57,643 bases of DNA from contig NZ_JAKGUE010000019.1 of the NCBI RefSeq assembly GCF_021568795.1, positions 1 through 57,643 on the forward strand, in the 5' to 3' direction. Below the pieces are notes generated by a model. It saw only the letters and a program-made list of their open reading frames with translations. It was not told the origin of the DNA and ran no database searches. The stretch is from Dethiosulfovibrio faecalis. GTDB taxonomy: Bacteria; Synergistota; Synergistia; Synergistales; Dethiosulfovibrionaceae. The translations under genes and the position numbers were made by a program. Below are positions 25,769-35,197 of the stretch, in pieces. Position 1 is the stretch's first letter. The number at the start of each line of letters is the position of its first letter.

Positions 25769-27679
25769 TTAGGCCGTCTCTTTTCTCAACGCCCTATTTC
25801 TCATCCAATGCTGGAGGAAGAGGAAAGCGAAAAAGGCGAGACTCATCAGACGAACCGTCTTAAGAGGGTTGACCAAAGCTATACCGTTGGCGGCGAAAAG
25901 AACCCTCTCCCACAGGGGCATGTGGGCCCTCAACATCCCTATTAGCCCGGCGGAGAGAGAGAAGACTCCCACCACGGCACAGAGGATGGTCGGAAGGAAC
26001 CTGCCCCAGGTGAAGTCGACGAAGAGCAGCACCGGGTTGTAGACGAACAGGAAGGGCAGAAGCAACCCCGACATCGCCAGACCGAAACCGACCACCGCCA
26101 CCTTCGTAGGAGCCGCCTTGGCCAGTCCGGCGGCGGTATAGCTGGTGAGAGCCACAGGAGGAACAACAGCCGACATCGTCCCGTAGTAGAAGGCAAAGAA
26201 GTGAGCCGCCAGAGCGGGAACCCCCATCTGCTGCAGGGCCGGAGCCGCGATTGTGGCGGTTATGATATAACAGGCAGAGGCGGGAAGCCCCATGCCCAGG
26301 ACGATGGCCGCTAACATGCACAGTATCAAGGCCGCCCAGAGCTTGCCTCCGGCGAACATTATTATGTTCATAGCTATGACCTGTCCCACGCCGGTCATGC
26401 CGACGGCTCCGACTATGAAACCTACTATCCCGCAGGCTATTCCGACAGGAGCGGCGCTTCTGGCCCCTCCGTCCAGTGCCCCTATAAAATCCTTGACACC
26501 CATTCGGGTGGATTTACGGCAGGAAGAAAGGACTATTATAGCGATCAACCCCAGAAAAGCGGAGAACAGCGGGGTGTAACCGGCGACCAGGAAATAGACT
26601 ATCAGGACGAGAGGTATGGTCATGTGCCCCTTGTCCAACATAGTGGTCTTCATGGAGGGGATTTCCTCCTTGGGCAACCCCTCCAGGCCGTTGCTCTTGG
26701 CCCTGAGATCGACCATGGTCAAGATGGCGCCGTAGTAGAGCAAAGCGGGGAAGACGCCGGCCAACATTATCTTGACGTAGGGAATCCCCAGGAAGGTGCT
26801 CATTATGAAGGCGGAGGCACCCATGATCGGAGGCATTAAAATTCCTCCGGTACTGGCGGCAGCCTCCACCGCTCCGGCGAAGAAGGGCTTATATCCTACC
26901 TTCTTCATTAGAGGTATGGTGAAGGCTCCAGTAGTAGCAACGTTCGCCTGAGAACTGCCGGAGATACTGCCCATAAGTGCTGACGCTATGACCGCGACCT
27001 TGGCAGGACCGCCCCTGTAGCGCCCCGCCAGGGCCAGGGCGAAGTCGTTGAAGAACTCGCTGGTCTTGGTGGCCGCCAGAAAGGATCCGAACAGTATGAA
27101 CATGAACACGTAGGACGACGAGACCATGAGGGTGACGCCGTATATCCCCTGGTCGGTGAGAGCCATACGGGTTATTATCCTGCTCCAGTCGAAACCTCTG
27201 TGGGCGAAAAGACCAGGGAAATACGGACCGAATTTGGTGTAGACCAGGAAGAAAACGCACAACACCGTCAGAGGCAAGCCGACCGCCCGGCGAGACGCCT
27301 CTACCAGAAGACACATGGTCATGACCGAAATTATGAGGTCCAGCTGGGTGACCTCCAGCTTGGTGGCCAAAAGACGGTCATAACACATGACCACGTAAAG
27401 ACCGCCCAGCAAAGCGAGCCCGGTAAACAGCCAGTCAAGGGCGGTAGGCTGATCTCGTCTGGACCTGGCTGTTCCGGGGAAATAGAGGAACACCAATGCC
27501 ATCATAGTGGCGAGGTGGATGGCGTTCATCTTTATGGTTATCATCAGACCTACGCTGTTCATCCAGCAGTGTATAAGAGACGTGAAAACCGCCAGTGCGA
27601 CGGCGAAGGTCCTGACATGACCGGAGAAATCCCTGTTGGGGATATGCTCCCCGGGCTTGAAGACACTCAGAATATTCAA
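25769..27679 (-). CDS. TRAP transporter fused permease (DctQM, TAXI type)
   Basis: A 636-residue membrane protein joining the 4-helix small subunit and 12-helix large subunit of a tripartite (TRAP) transporter. Landmarks are SISGSSQANVATTGAFTIPLMKK in the large-subunit domain, GGILMPPIMGASAFIM, and MGLPASACYIITATIAAPAL. TRAP systems use a sodium gradient rather than ATP to import organic acids or amino acids such as glutamate. The gene follows the TAXI binding-protein gene, with a terminator-like hairpin between them. TTG 27679 is the start, behind GGAGGGAG. The C-terminal extension (from about residue 580) has a further hydrophobic segment typical of TAXI fusions. Confidence 0.93.
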   Translation of the reverse strand: MNILSVFKPGEHIPNRDFSGHVRTFAVALAVFTSLIHCWMNSVGLMITIKMNAIHLATMMALVFLYFPGTARSRRDQPTALDWLFTGLALLGGLYVVMCYDRLLATKLEVTQLDLIISVMTMCLLVEASRRAVGLPLTVLCVFFLVYTKFGPYFPGLFAHRGFDWSRIITRMALTDQGIYGVTLMVSSSYVFMFILFGSFLAATKTSEFFNDFALALAGRYRGGPAKVAVIASALMGSISGSSQANVATTGAFTIPLMKKVGYKPFFAGAVEAAASTGGILMPPIMGASAFIMSTFLGIPYVKIMLAGVFPALLYYGAILTMVDLRAKSNGLEGLPKEEIPSMKTTMLDKGHMTIPLVLIVYFLVAGYTPLFSAFLGLIAIIVLSSCRKSTRMGVKDFIGALDGGARSAAPVGIACGIVGFIVGAVGMTGVGQVIAMNIIMFAGGKLWAALILCMLAAIVLGMGLPASACYIITATIAAPALQQMGVPALAAHFFAFYYGTMSAVVPPVALTSYTAAGLAKAAPTKVAVVGFGLAMSGLLLPFLFVYNPVLLFVDFTWGRFLPTILCAVVGVFSLSAGLIGMLRAHMPLWERVLFAANGIALVNPLKTVRLMSLAFFAFLFLQHWMRNRALRKETA

Positions 27680-27707
27680 CTAAACCACTCCCTCCAAAAT
27701 CCAAAAA

Positions 27708-27735
27708 TGCGGTGCTGGCGTGAGCCGGCACCGCA
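27708..27735 (-). terminator. Intercistronic terminator/attenuator in the TRAP operon
   Basis: TGCGGTGCTGGC (27708-27719) pairs with GCCGGCACCGCA (27724-27735), one G-T pair, GTGA loop. Read on the minus strand it is followed by TTTTTGGATTTT. It lies between the abundant binding protein and the permease genes and probably lowers permease expression. Confidence 0.75.
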
Positions 27736-27755
27736 CGGTGTTGTCTACGTGGGAC

Positions 27756-28760
27756 CTATTTCGCCTCGGGCGGAAGAAGGGATCCGGGAATCTCGAAGCC
27801 CTGTTCCTTGAAGAACTTGACGGCACCGGGATGAAGAGGAGCGCCGTAGAGTCCAGCCATGGGGTGGTCGTAGTCGACCTTGGTGAAGGCGGCGTGAGCC
27901 TGCTTCATAGCCTCGCGATCGTTGTAGATGACCTTAAGGGTCTCGTAGACGATCTCGTCGCTGACCTTTTCGCTGACTATAAGGGCGGACTTGACTCCGA
28001 CCAGGTTCAGAGGCTTGGTCTGCTTGGGATACACGTCGGCGGGGATGACCACCCTGGCGTAATAGGGGGCCTCCAGTTGAAGCTCGTCAAGCTCGTCGTC
28101 GGAGAACTCCAGCATCCCCACTGGAACCCGTCCGGCGTAGAGCTCGGACACGGCGGAAACGGGATATCCCGTCTCGGCGTTGAAAGCGTCGAGTCTGCCG
28201 TTCTGAAGAGCCTGAGCGGCCTCACTGTAGCCGATGTACTCGGGCTGGATGTCCTCGAAGGTCAATCCCGCCACGGCTCTCAACACCAGTTTACTGGTGA
28301 ACTCGGTCCCGGAGGCGGGAGGTCCTACCGCCATCCTCTTGCCCTTGAGGTCTCCCCAGGTCTCGATCCCCGCCTCTTTGCGGACAACGATCTGGGTGAC
28401 GTCGGGCCAGAGCCCCATAACGTAGCGAAGGGACGGGATCTGTTTTCCCTCGTAGGTACCTACGCCCTTGTAGGCGAAGCCGGTGAGGTTGGACATGGCT
28501 ATCGCCATCTCCGCCTCGTCGTTCTTGAGCATCTTGAGGTTCTCGATGGTACCGCCGGAACTCTGAGCCGAGGCCTTGACTCCCTTGGACATCATCTCCT
28601 TGTTCATGCTGTTGGCGATTATGGTCCCTACCGGATAGTAGGTGCCGCCGGTGGAACCGGTGACGATCGTCACGAACTCGACGGCCTGAGCCGTTCCCGC
28701 TACGGCGGCGGACAACGCAAAGACGGCCAGCACCGCTGCAATGATTCCCTTTCTCATCAT
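27756..28760 (-). CDS. TAXI-family TRAP substrate-binding protein
   Basis: A 334-residue exported receptor with a signal peptide (MMRKGIIAAVLAVFALSAAV ending at AQA). The mature start VEFVTIVTGSTGGTYYPVG is the TAXI-family glycine-rich ligand loop, followed by SAQSSGGTIENLKML. TAXI proteins bind organic anions such as glutamate or alpha-keto acids and deliver them to a fused DctQM permease, which is the next gene. ATG 28760 (or 28757) is chosen because it follows AAGGAGG. The longer in-frame extension would run through the promoter at 28809-28838 and destroy the signal peptide. Confidence 0.93.
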   Translation of the reverse strand: MMRKGIIAAVLAVFALSAAVAGTAQAVEFVTIVTGSTGGTYYPVGTIIANSMNKEMMSKGVKASAQSSGGTIENLKMLKNDEAEMAIAMSNLTGFAYKGVGTYEGKQIPSLRYVMGLWPDVTQIVVRKEAGIETWGDLKGKRMAVGPPASGTEFTSKLVLRAVAGLTFEDIQPEYIGYSEAAQALQNGRLDAFNAETGYPVSAVSELYAGRVPVGMLEFSDDELDELQLEAPYYARVVIPADVYPKQTKPLNLVGVKSALIVSEKVSDEIVYETLKVIYNDREAMKQAHAAFTKVDYDHPMAGLYGAPLHPGAVKFFKEQGFEIPGSLLPPEAK

Positions 28761-28808
28761 GAAACCCCTCCTTGAAGTTGATCTCACAGGGTGAAACACC
28801 CTGTTTTT

Positions 28809-28838
28809 ATGATACATTCCCGTCGTATGGGATGTCAA
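28809..28838 (-). promoter_or_regulatory. Sigma-70 promoter of the TAXI-TRAP operon
   Basis: On the minus strand TTGACA (28838-28833) and TATCAT (28814-28809) with 18 bases between. A hairpin with CAGGGTG/CACCCTG arms lies in the leader at 28788-28804, between promoter and ribosome site. Confidence 0.65.
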
Positions 28839-28875
28839 CCATTATAAAGAATACCAAGGTCTTCCGATAAAAAAC

Positions 28876-28902
28876 GAAGGTGGGCCACAAGGGCCCACCT
28901 TC
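28876..28902 (-). terminator. Terminator of the coiled-coil protein gene
   Basis: GAAGGTGGGCC (28876-28886) pairs with GGCCCACCTTC (28892-28902). On the minus strand it is followed by GTTTTTTAT, 32 bases after the coiled-coil gene stop. Confidence 0.85.
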
Positions 28903-28933
28903 ACGATGGTCTGTCTTTCGGGAAAAAAACCGA

Positions 28934-30721
28934 TTACTCCGTCTTGGCCTCTTCGGTCGTCTTGTCCTCCGAGGATACAGCCTCTTCGACGGCGGGCTTC
29001 TCCACGTCGGAGGAGACAGCTTCGGACTTCACCTCTTCCAGCTCGGCACGGGCCTGGGCAACCTCTTTCTCCATGACCACGAGCTTCTGCTCGAGAGCCT
29101 TCTGCCTCTCCTCGTGGGCCTTGATGCTGTGCACCGCCTCCACGAGCTCTGCCTGCTTGGCCTCCACGGCCTGCTTGAGAGCCTCGATCTCGTCACCGGC
29201 CTTTACGGAGAGCTCGTCGGCGTTCTTGAGCTTTCCTGCGAAGGCGTCTATCTTGGCCTTGGAATCGGCGATAAGCTTGTCCTTCTCGGCGACCGCCTTT
29301 TCGAGCTGCTCCTTCATCTTGGCGGAAGCGCCCTTCATCTCCTCAAGGGTCTTTCTGGCGCCCTCCAGAAGACCGGACTTCTCGGAAAGCTCCTTGGCCT
29401 TGATCACCGCCTGGTTCTTTACCTTGGTCAGCTCTTCCTTGACAGATGAGATAACACCGTCTTTTTCCTCGAGAGACTTCTCAAGTCCGGCGACCTTGGC
29501 CTCCAGGTCCTTGACCTGCTGCTCTTTCTCGGCCAGGGAAGCGCGGAAACGATCGAGCTCGGCGGTCTTCTCCGTGAGGACCTTCTTGGTCTTCTCGATC
29601 TCCTCCCTCAGAGAACCCTGGGTCTTGGAGATCTCTAGCTTAAGGTCAGAGGCCGCCTTCTGGCTTACCGCAAGGTCGGCTTTCGTCTGAGACAGGTCGA
29701 GAGACTGATCCTTGTACTTTCTCTCCATCTCGGCGAGTTTGGCCTCCATCTCGAGCAGCTCTTTTCTAGCCATCCTGAGATCGGAGGTAAGGGCGGCGTT
29801 GTCCTTTTCCTTCTTCACAAGGTCGACTCGGGCCTTCTCGAGGGAGTCCCTGGTTATGGCCAAGGTGTCCCTGGTGATGGAGAGACTGTCCTGGGTAAGC
29901 TGGAGAGTGCTCTTGACCGGACCGACCGGCTCGGCGTCGCCCTGAGAGACCGCCGCAGTCACGACGGGGATCTTGGGCAAAGCCACGGAACCGCCCTCGG
30001 TAAGGAGAGCCTCGTACACCCTGAGATCCCTGGCGTACTTGCGAATCTCGCTCTTCTTGTCCGCGATGGATTTACGCAGATATTCCTCGTGTCTGGCCAG
30101 AAGGAAACGGTCGTCGCTGACCTTGCCCTCCAGCTGGGCCATATCATTTTCGAAGCCGGAGACGACTCCCTGGATTCCCTCTATAGCCGATCCGGCGCCC
30201 TTGAGGGCCTCGTCCATCGCGGCGATCTTGTCGGTCATGGAGGACTTCATGGCCTCCACGTCCTTCTTGAGGGCCTCTATCTCGGCAGACTGCTTTGAGA
30301 TATCGCCGGACACCGAGCCTATACGGCTATCCATCAACGTCCAGACCACGTTGAAAAGAATCAAAAGGACAAGACCTACTACAGCGTATTTTTTCCAATG
30401 TTTTTTGAAATCAGGCATACCATTCTCTCCAGTTCCGTCGTCCTTGGAGTTGCCGGAGCAACATCCCTTCCCTTCGCCATCGTCACCGCCATTCAGCCAT
30501 TTGAGGCCGCTGAACCAGTTAGTGATGGAGGCAAGCGGAGACTCCTCCCCCTGGGAGACCTCCTCGCCGCTCTCCTGCGAGGTGGGGACGCTATCCTGCT
30601 CCTCCCAAACGGACTCCTGAAAAGAGTCGCTGGACATGCCCTTAGAAGCTTTCTTTTCCTGTGCCCCTTCTTGCTGAGTTCCCTTCTTCCCGTCAAGACC
30701 GTCGTTTTTGTCCTTTTTCAA
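28934..30721 (-). CDS. Membrane-anchored long coiled-coil protein of unknown function
   Basis: A 595-residue protein of no recognised enzymatic family. Residues 1-105 are polar, acidic and probably disordered, with a cysteine pair (GKGCCSGN). A single membrane segment follows (YAVVGLVLLILFNVVWTL, about 111-128). The remaining 460 residues are almost continuously charged heptad sequence rich in E, K, A and L, with a short break around PVVTAAVSQGDAEPVGP. The C-terminus is very acidic (EEAKTE). Either end could be outside; with no signal peptide the N-terminus is probably cytoplasmic and the coiled coil periplasmic. TTG 30721 follows GGAGGAGAG. It stands alone with its own terminator. A role in envelope structure or spatial organisation is possible but not shown. 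Confidence 0.8.
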   Translation of the reverse strand: MKKDKNDGLDGKKGTQQEGAQEKKASKGMSSDSFQESVWEEQDSVPTSQESGEEVSQGEESPLASITNWFSGLKWLNGGDDGEGKGCCSGNSKDDGTGENGMPDFKKHWKKYAVVGLVLLILFNVVWTLMDSRIGSVSGDISKQSAEIEALKKDVEAMKSSMTDKIAAMDEALKGAGSAIEGIQGVVSGFENDMAQLEGKVSDDRFLLARHEEYLRKSIADKKSEIRKYARDLRVYEALLTEGGSVALPKIPVVTAAVSQGDAEPVGPVKSTLQLTQDSLSITRDTLAITRDSLEKARVDLVKKEKDNAALTSDLRMARKELLEMEAKLAEMERKYKDQSLDLSQTKADLAVSQKAASDLKLEISKTQGSLREEIEKTKKVLTEKTAELDRFRASLAEKEQQVKDLEAKVAGLEKSLEEKDGVISSVKEELTKVKNQAVIKAKELSEKSGLLEGARKTLEEMKGASAKMKEQLEKAVAEKDKLIADSKAKIDAFAGKLKNADELSVKAGDEIEALKQAVEAKQAELVEAVHSIKAHEERQKALEQKLVVMEKEVAQARAELEEVKSEAVSSDVEKPAVEEAVSSEDKTTEEAKTE

Positions 30722-30817
30722 CGAGAACTCTCCTCCTTCCGTCCTCTGCTACAGATGATTGTCTAAAACGTCCCGTACAGCTTACCACTATACGCTTTAT
30801 TTTACCATTTCGAACCT

Positions 30818-30870
30818 TACCACCTCCGGGCTAAGAAGAAATTTTCCAAAAACGGCGAGAGGAGGTGGTA
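30818..30870 (+). promoter_or_regulatory. Perfect 10-bp inverted repeat between divergent genes
   Basis: TACCACCTCC (30818-30827) and GGAGGTGGTA (30861-30870) are exact inverse complements 33 bases apart, in the gap between the coiled-coil gene (-) and an HD-GYP gene (+). They may be an operator or a leader hairpin. Confidence 0.4.
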
Positions 30871-30898
30871 TTATCGGGATGTAGGGAGGTGTCTAGAT

Positions 30899-33085
30899 AT
30901 GGCGTCTATGAGAAAAGAAATCCGAAAAAAAGCTCTCAGAGGATGCGTCCCGGCGATTGCGATATTGGCGGTTCTCGCCGTCTTTATGTTTTCCAGACTG
31001 ACGGGGCACCTGATGAAGGAGAGGGAAAATCTCATCTCCCAGTCGATCTCAGGTTACTCCGACCTGGCCTACCAGACATACGCCTTCATCGAAGCCCATT
31101 GGGGCATGCACCTTTCGGCCTTGATCCGTTCCGTCTCGGACGAACTGGACTCCGGGGACTACGGCGATCTACGACTGAGGGACATCCTGAGGGAGAAGAT
31201 CTCGGAAGACCCATATCTGTTCCCCTACGGAGCCGATATAAAGGCCTGGATTCTGCACAAAGAAAACACCGTAGCCTCTACAGAAAAGGGCAACTCGTCC
31301 CCTCGCATGTCATCTCGATTCTCGTCCAGGCTGCGTCTTCTGGACAAAGGCGAGACCCTGATGGACCCGCTGCACCTCACGATAGCCACCTCTATGGGGG
31401 ACGGTATATATCTGATCATAGAGACGGAGGAGGCGGCCATAGGGGGAGTCTCAGATCTGAGAAGCATCGTCCGGGGATTAACCATTCTGCCCTCGGTGGA
31501 GGAGGTCCACCTGATCGACCCAGACGACCCTTCCCTTATACAGGGGACCGGCACGAAGACGGCATGGGGCCAAAAGGCCGTGGTTCAAAGGCTCTTGGTG
31601 GACGACAGGGGAAGCTCCGAAAAATCCTTGAGCCCCAACCTGGTGCTGTCCATCCTTCTGAACTTCAGACCGATATTCGCACTGGTCGGAATCATGATCT
31701 TCTCGATAATAGCGTCTATGGCTCTCATAGTATGGGCGGCTTTCTCAGCGGCTGGCAGGGCCTCGGACGGTATATCGAGAGCCATCGTCGCCATGACGAA
31801 AAGGATCGACAACTTCGCTGCCACGAAAAAACAGGAACAGACGGAACCGGTGAACACCGATATAGATGAGATCGAAAGTCTGTCGGACAGCTTCGATCAT
31901 ATGTCTCGGGAGGTATCCAAGTCCATAAGCGACCAAAATTACACGAGAGGGAAGATAGACGAACTCTACTCCTCCCAGAGAGCCCTGAGCGAGACCCTGG
32001 ACAGGATCATATCTCTAGGGACGGAGCTGACCGAAAGCGCCCTGAAGGACGACGAGTCCTTTCTGTCCCATCTTTTCAGAAGCGCCATGTCTCTGATACC
32101 GGAGGCAAACGCCGGCTGCATATCGGTGATAGAGAACGACCGTTGGAGGTTCGTCGACGCGGTGGGGCACGACCTGGAAGGTCTCAACAGGCTCAAACTG
32201 CAGAGCCGCTACGTGTCGACGGAGGACAGGCCTATCGTGGTGAACCGTCCCTCGGACAGACTTATCGGAATTCCCAAGGAGATAGCCGACGAGATGAGGC
32301 GATTGACCCTACCGGCGACGAGCTCCTGCCGTTATACCATCCGTTGCGACGGAGAGGTGGTGGGACACCTGACCCTGGACATATGTGGAAAGACCGACGC
32401 GAAGTTCCCCGAGTCGACAGCTCAGACACTTGAGTCCTTGGGACACATAGCCGGAATGTTCTTTTCCATGAGGAGGGTGTACAAGGCCAACCAAGACCTT
32501 CTGGAACAGGTCATCATGGTTTTGGCCGAATTTATGGACGACTACGACTCCTGCACGAGGGACCACTCGAAATCCGTGGCGAACCTGTGCAGAAGGACCG
32601 CCGAGGCCATAGGCCTTTCCAAGGAGGAGATCACCAGGCTTTACTGGGCCGGACTGCTACACGACATCGGCAAACTCGCAATCCCCAGAGAGATAATAAT
32701 GAAACCGGGACCTCTCTCGGAGGAGGAATACTCTATAGTGAAGAGACACTCCGAGGCGGGAGCCTCCGCCGTAACCAAGTCGAAGACCCTCTCCGACATG
32801 GCGGAGCCCATAAGATATCACCACGAGAGGTGGGACGGCAAGGGATACCCCGAGGGACTGAGAGGAGCCAACATCCCCCTTTTGGCCAGGATAATCTCGG
32901 TCTGCGACGTTTACGACTCGATAACCGACGACAGACCCTACAGAAAAAGGCTCACCCCCGAGGAGGCAAGCCTCGAGATGGAGAGGAGCGCCGGAACCCA
33001 GCTGGATCCGGGGCTCGTCTCCACCTTTCTCGAAAAGGTCGCTCCCTATCTGGACGACCAGGAGGCGCCCCATCCTCTGGGATAG
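30899..33085 (+). CDS. Membrane HD-GYP phosphodiesterase with periplasmic sensor
   Basis: A 728-residue c-di-GMP phosphodiesterase. TM1 at about residues 15-35, a periplasmic region to about 255, TM2 (FALVGIMIFSIIASMALIVW), a HAMP-like stretch, a GAF-like region (about 370-530), then HD-GYP. Active-site motifs are H588-D589 in HDIGKL and HHERWDGKGYPEGL, all intact. ATG 30899 follows GGGAGGTG. Its 3' end overlaps the convergent GH3 gene by 40 bases. Together with the other two HD-GYP proteins and two GGDEF enzymes it makes this window rich in c-di-GMP turnover. The signal sensed is unknown. Confidence 0.92.
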   Translation: MASMRKEIRKKALRGCVPAIAILAVLAVFMFSRLTGHLMKERENLISQSISGYSDLAYQTYAFIEAHWGMHLSALIRSVSDELDSGDYGDLRLRDILREKISEDPYLFPYGADIKAWILHKENTVASTEKGNSSPRMSSRFSSRLRLLDKGETLMDPLHLTIATSMGDGIYLIIETEEAAIGGVSDLRSIVRGLTILPSVEEVHLIDPDDPSLIQGTGTKTAWGQKAVVQRLLVDDRGSSEKSLSPNLVLSILLNFRPIFALVGIMIFSIIASMALIVWAAFSAAGRASDGISRAIVAMTKRIDNFAATKKQEQTEPVNTDIDEIESLSDSFDHMSREVSKSISDQNYTRGKIDELYSSQRALSETLDRIISLGTELTESALKDDESFLSHLFRSAMSLIPEANAGCISVIENDRWRFVDAVGHDLEGLNRLKLQSRYVSTEDRPIVVNRPSDRLIGIPKEIADEMRRLTLPATSSCRYTIRCDGEVVGHLTLDICGKTDAKFPESTAQTLESLGHIAGMFFSMRRVYKANQDLLEQVIMVLAEFMDDYDSCTRDHSKSVANLCRRTAEAIGLSKEEITRLYWAGLLHDIGKLAIPREIIMKPGPLSEEEYSIVKRHSEAGASAVTKSKTLSDMAEPIRYHHERWDGKGYPEGLRGANIPLLARIISVCDVYDSITDDRPYRKRLTPEEASLEMERSAGTQLDPGLVSTFLEKVAPYLDDQEAPHPLG

Positions 33086-34668
33086 AGGCCGGGCAACTCC
33101 ACCGGCAACCGTCCGGAAGGACGGATCTCCCCTAAAAGTATAGCGGCCAGAGCCTTCAACGTAGGTGGGGTATCTCCGTAACAGGCCAGGGCCGTCTTTG
33201 CCTCGGGCAACACCGTGAGGTCGTAGGGAGTCTTCATCGAAAGGGAAACGCAGTCGGGCCTCTCCTCGAGGATCTCCCTCAGAAACGAAGCGGAAGCTTC
33301 GTCCCTGACGAGGTCGTAACAGCCCATCAACACTGGGCCCCTTATCTCATCCGCCTCGACTTCTGGAAGTATCCGACCTCCAAACTTAACGATCCGACCG
33401 GACACACCCAGGTCGGACAGCCGTTTCAGAAGGATCTCCGCCGCAACGGCCTTCTTCTCCGGCCATATCAACGTGACATGGTCTCCCTTCCTCAGGGGAG
33501 GGGGGCCATCCGACCTGATAAGAGTCACGCTCCTGGAGGCTATCTCCTCCGCCAGGGCGGAGCCGTCCACCCAATCGGGACGATCCTCCCCGGAGGATAG
33601 CCCCATATCGTCTTTCCAGCGCAGGATCCTCTCCACCGCATCGTCCAATCTGGCCTTATCCAGCTCGCCGGAATGGACCGCCTCTACGATCCTGTCTCGA
33701 ACCTCCCTATGCCCTTCGGGAGGGAAGGCGGGATCCGCCCCCAGAAGGACGAAATCCACACCGGCCCTCAGAGCCATCACCACAGCATCGGGAACTCCCC
33801 ATCCGTTGGAGATAGCCCTCATTCCCATGGAATCAGACAGCACCACTCCCTCAAAGCCCAACTCTTCTCGAAGAAGCGATATCGCCTCGAAAGACAGTGT
33901 CGCCGGAAGCTCTCCGGTCAGGGAGGGAACCACTATGTGGGCGGTCATGACGGCAGGAATTCCGGCCTCGACGGCGTTTCGAAAAGGTGGAAGCTCGAGA
34001 GCCCTCATCGAGTCGAGCGAACGATCCAGAACCGGAAGCCCCAGATGGGAGTCGATATCGACGTCTCCGTGCCCGGGGAAATGCTTGGCGCTGCATCCCA
34101 TTTGGGCCCTCGAGAAACCCTTTATCATAGAGGCTCCCATTGAGGAGACCACGGCGACATCGTCGCCGAAGGAACGTAACCCTATTATGGGGTTAGAGGG
34201 GTTGCTGTTTACATCCACGACGGGAGCGTAGTCCAGGTCGATCCCCAGGCTCTTGAGCTGCCGCCCCATGATAAAACCCTGTCTTTCCGCCAGATCGTGA
34301 TCGCCGGTAGCCCCGAGAGCCATGTTCCCCGGGAAGTCCGCACCGTGTCCCCTTATCCTGGCGACCGTTCCTCCTTCCTGATCCACTGCGACCATCAAGG
34401 GAACGTCCAAGCGGATAGTCTCCCTGATGCAGGACAGGAGAGATCTGACCTGCGAAAGGGATTCGACGTTTTTCCCATACAGAATGAGACCTCCGGGCTT
34501 AATCTCCTCCAATCGTGATCTGGTCTCCCCGTCGAGGGAGGTTCCCGAAAAGGAAAGGGCCAGAACCTGCCCCGCCTTCTCCTCCAGGGTCATGGCAAAG
34601 ACAGGAGAGGACGCCAGCAAGGCCAAGGCCCCCAACGCCGCGACGATTCGCCGAAACGTCATCGTCAC
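33046..34668 (-). CDS. Glycoside hydrolase family 3 (NagZ-like beta-N-acetylhexosaminidase)
   Basis: A 540-residue exported glycosidase. A signal peptide (FRRIVAALGALALLASSPVFA) precedes the GH3 barrel. KHFPGHGDVDIDSHLGLP (about residues 195-212) is the NagZ active-site loop with its Asp-His acid/base pair, and D279 in LSDSMGMRAI is the expected nucleophile. A C-terminal GH3_C-like domain follows, as in Gram-positive NagZ but not in the short E. coli enzyme. It would remove N-acetylglucosamine from muropeptides, here outside the cytoplasm. The GTG at 34668 overlaps the stop of the YeeE-like gene in GTGA, so translation is coupled. Why a wall-recycling enzyme is coupled to sulfur transport is unclear. 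Confidence 0.9.
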   Translation of the reverse strand: MTMTFRRIVAALGALALLASSPVFAMTLEEKAGQVLALSFSGTSLDGETRSRLEEIKPGGLILYGKNVESLSQVRSLLSCIRETIRLDVPLMVAVDQEGGTVARIRGHGADFPGNMALGATGDHDLAERQGFIMGRQLKSLGIDLDYAPVVDVNSNPSNPIIGLRSFGDDVAVVSSMGASMIKGFSRAQMGCSAKHFPGHGDVDIDSHLGLPVLDRSLDSMRALELPPFRNAVEAGIPAVMTAHIVVPSLTGELPATLSFEAISLLREELGFEGVVLSDSMGMRAISNGWGVPDAVVMALRAGVDFVLLGADPAFPPEGHREVRDRIVEAVHSGELDKARLDDAVERILRWKDDMGLSSGEDRPDWVDGSALAEEIASRSVTLIRSDGPPPLRKGDHVTLIWPEKKAVAAEILLKRLSDLGVSGRIVKFGGRILPEVEADEIRGPVLMGCYDLVRDEASASFLREILEERPDCVSLSMKTPYDLTVLPEAKTALACYGDTPPTLKALAAILLGEIRPSGRLPVELPGLYPRGWGASWSSR

Positions 34669-35192
34669 AGGTCGTTCCTCTCGAACAGGAAAAACAGACC
34701 TGCCGCCACAGCCGCAAGCCCGATTATCCATATCCACGGGCCGGTACCTGTGAATCCCGGCATCGTTACCTTGCCTATGTTTCCCCAGGAAAAGAGGGAC
34801 AACTTGGTGAAAGGATAGAGCTCGGCGAAAAGAACCGCTCCGAAGACCATGCCTATCATACCGACCAACGCGTCGACTTTCCCCTCGCCGAGAGCTCCTA
34901 CCGCCGTGCCGGGACAGTAACCAAGAAAAGCCCAGCCTATGCCGAACACTACCCCGCCGACTAGGTTTGTCCCCAGTACGGTTGATTTTATCGACAGGGA
35001 CACCAGCCCCATGCCGAGAAGAGCGTATATACAGACGGACCCCACCACTATGGCGGACAGCATAAATTTGACGATGGTCATGTCCTCCAGCAGGAGAGCC
35101 CCCAGCTGCCGGTCGTATCTGAGCACCTCCGACCGCTGCATCAGGACACCGAAGACCGCTCCGGTCACCAGCGCCATTATCGACACGAACAT
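34665..35192 (-). CDS. YeeE/YedE-family sulfur transporter, second half
   Basis: A 175-residue protein with four to five hydrophobic helices, including GGVVFGIGWAFLGYCPGTAVGALGEGK. This is the conserved cysteine loop of YeeE/YedE (Sulf_transp), which passes thiosulfate or a related sulfur anion through a line of cysteines. The start ATG 35192 follows GGAAGGAG; the in-frame extension upstream runs into the neighbour and is spurious. It is five bases from the sister gene, and the two together make up one full-length YeeE. It overlaps the GH3 gene by four bases downstream. Thiosulfate uptake would suit an organism that reduces sulfur compounds. Confidence 0.85.
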   Translation of the reverse strand: MFVSIMALVTGAVFGVLMQRSEVLRYDRQLGALLLEDMTIVKFMLSAIVVGSVCIYALLGMGLVSLSIKSTVLGTNLVGGVVFGIGWAFLGYCPGTAVGALGEGKVDALVGMIGMVFGAVLFAELYPFTKLSLFSWGNIGKVTMPGFTGTGPWIWIIGLAAVAAGLFFLFERNDL

Positions 35193-35197
35193 GCGTC

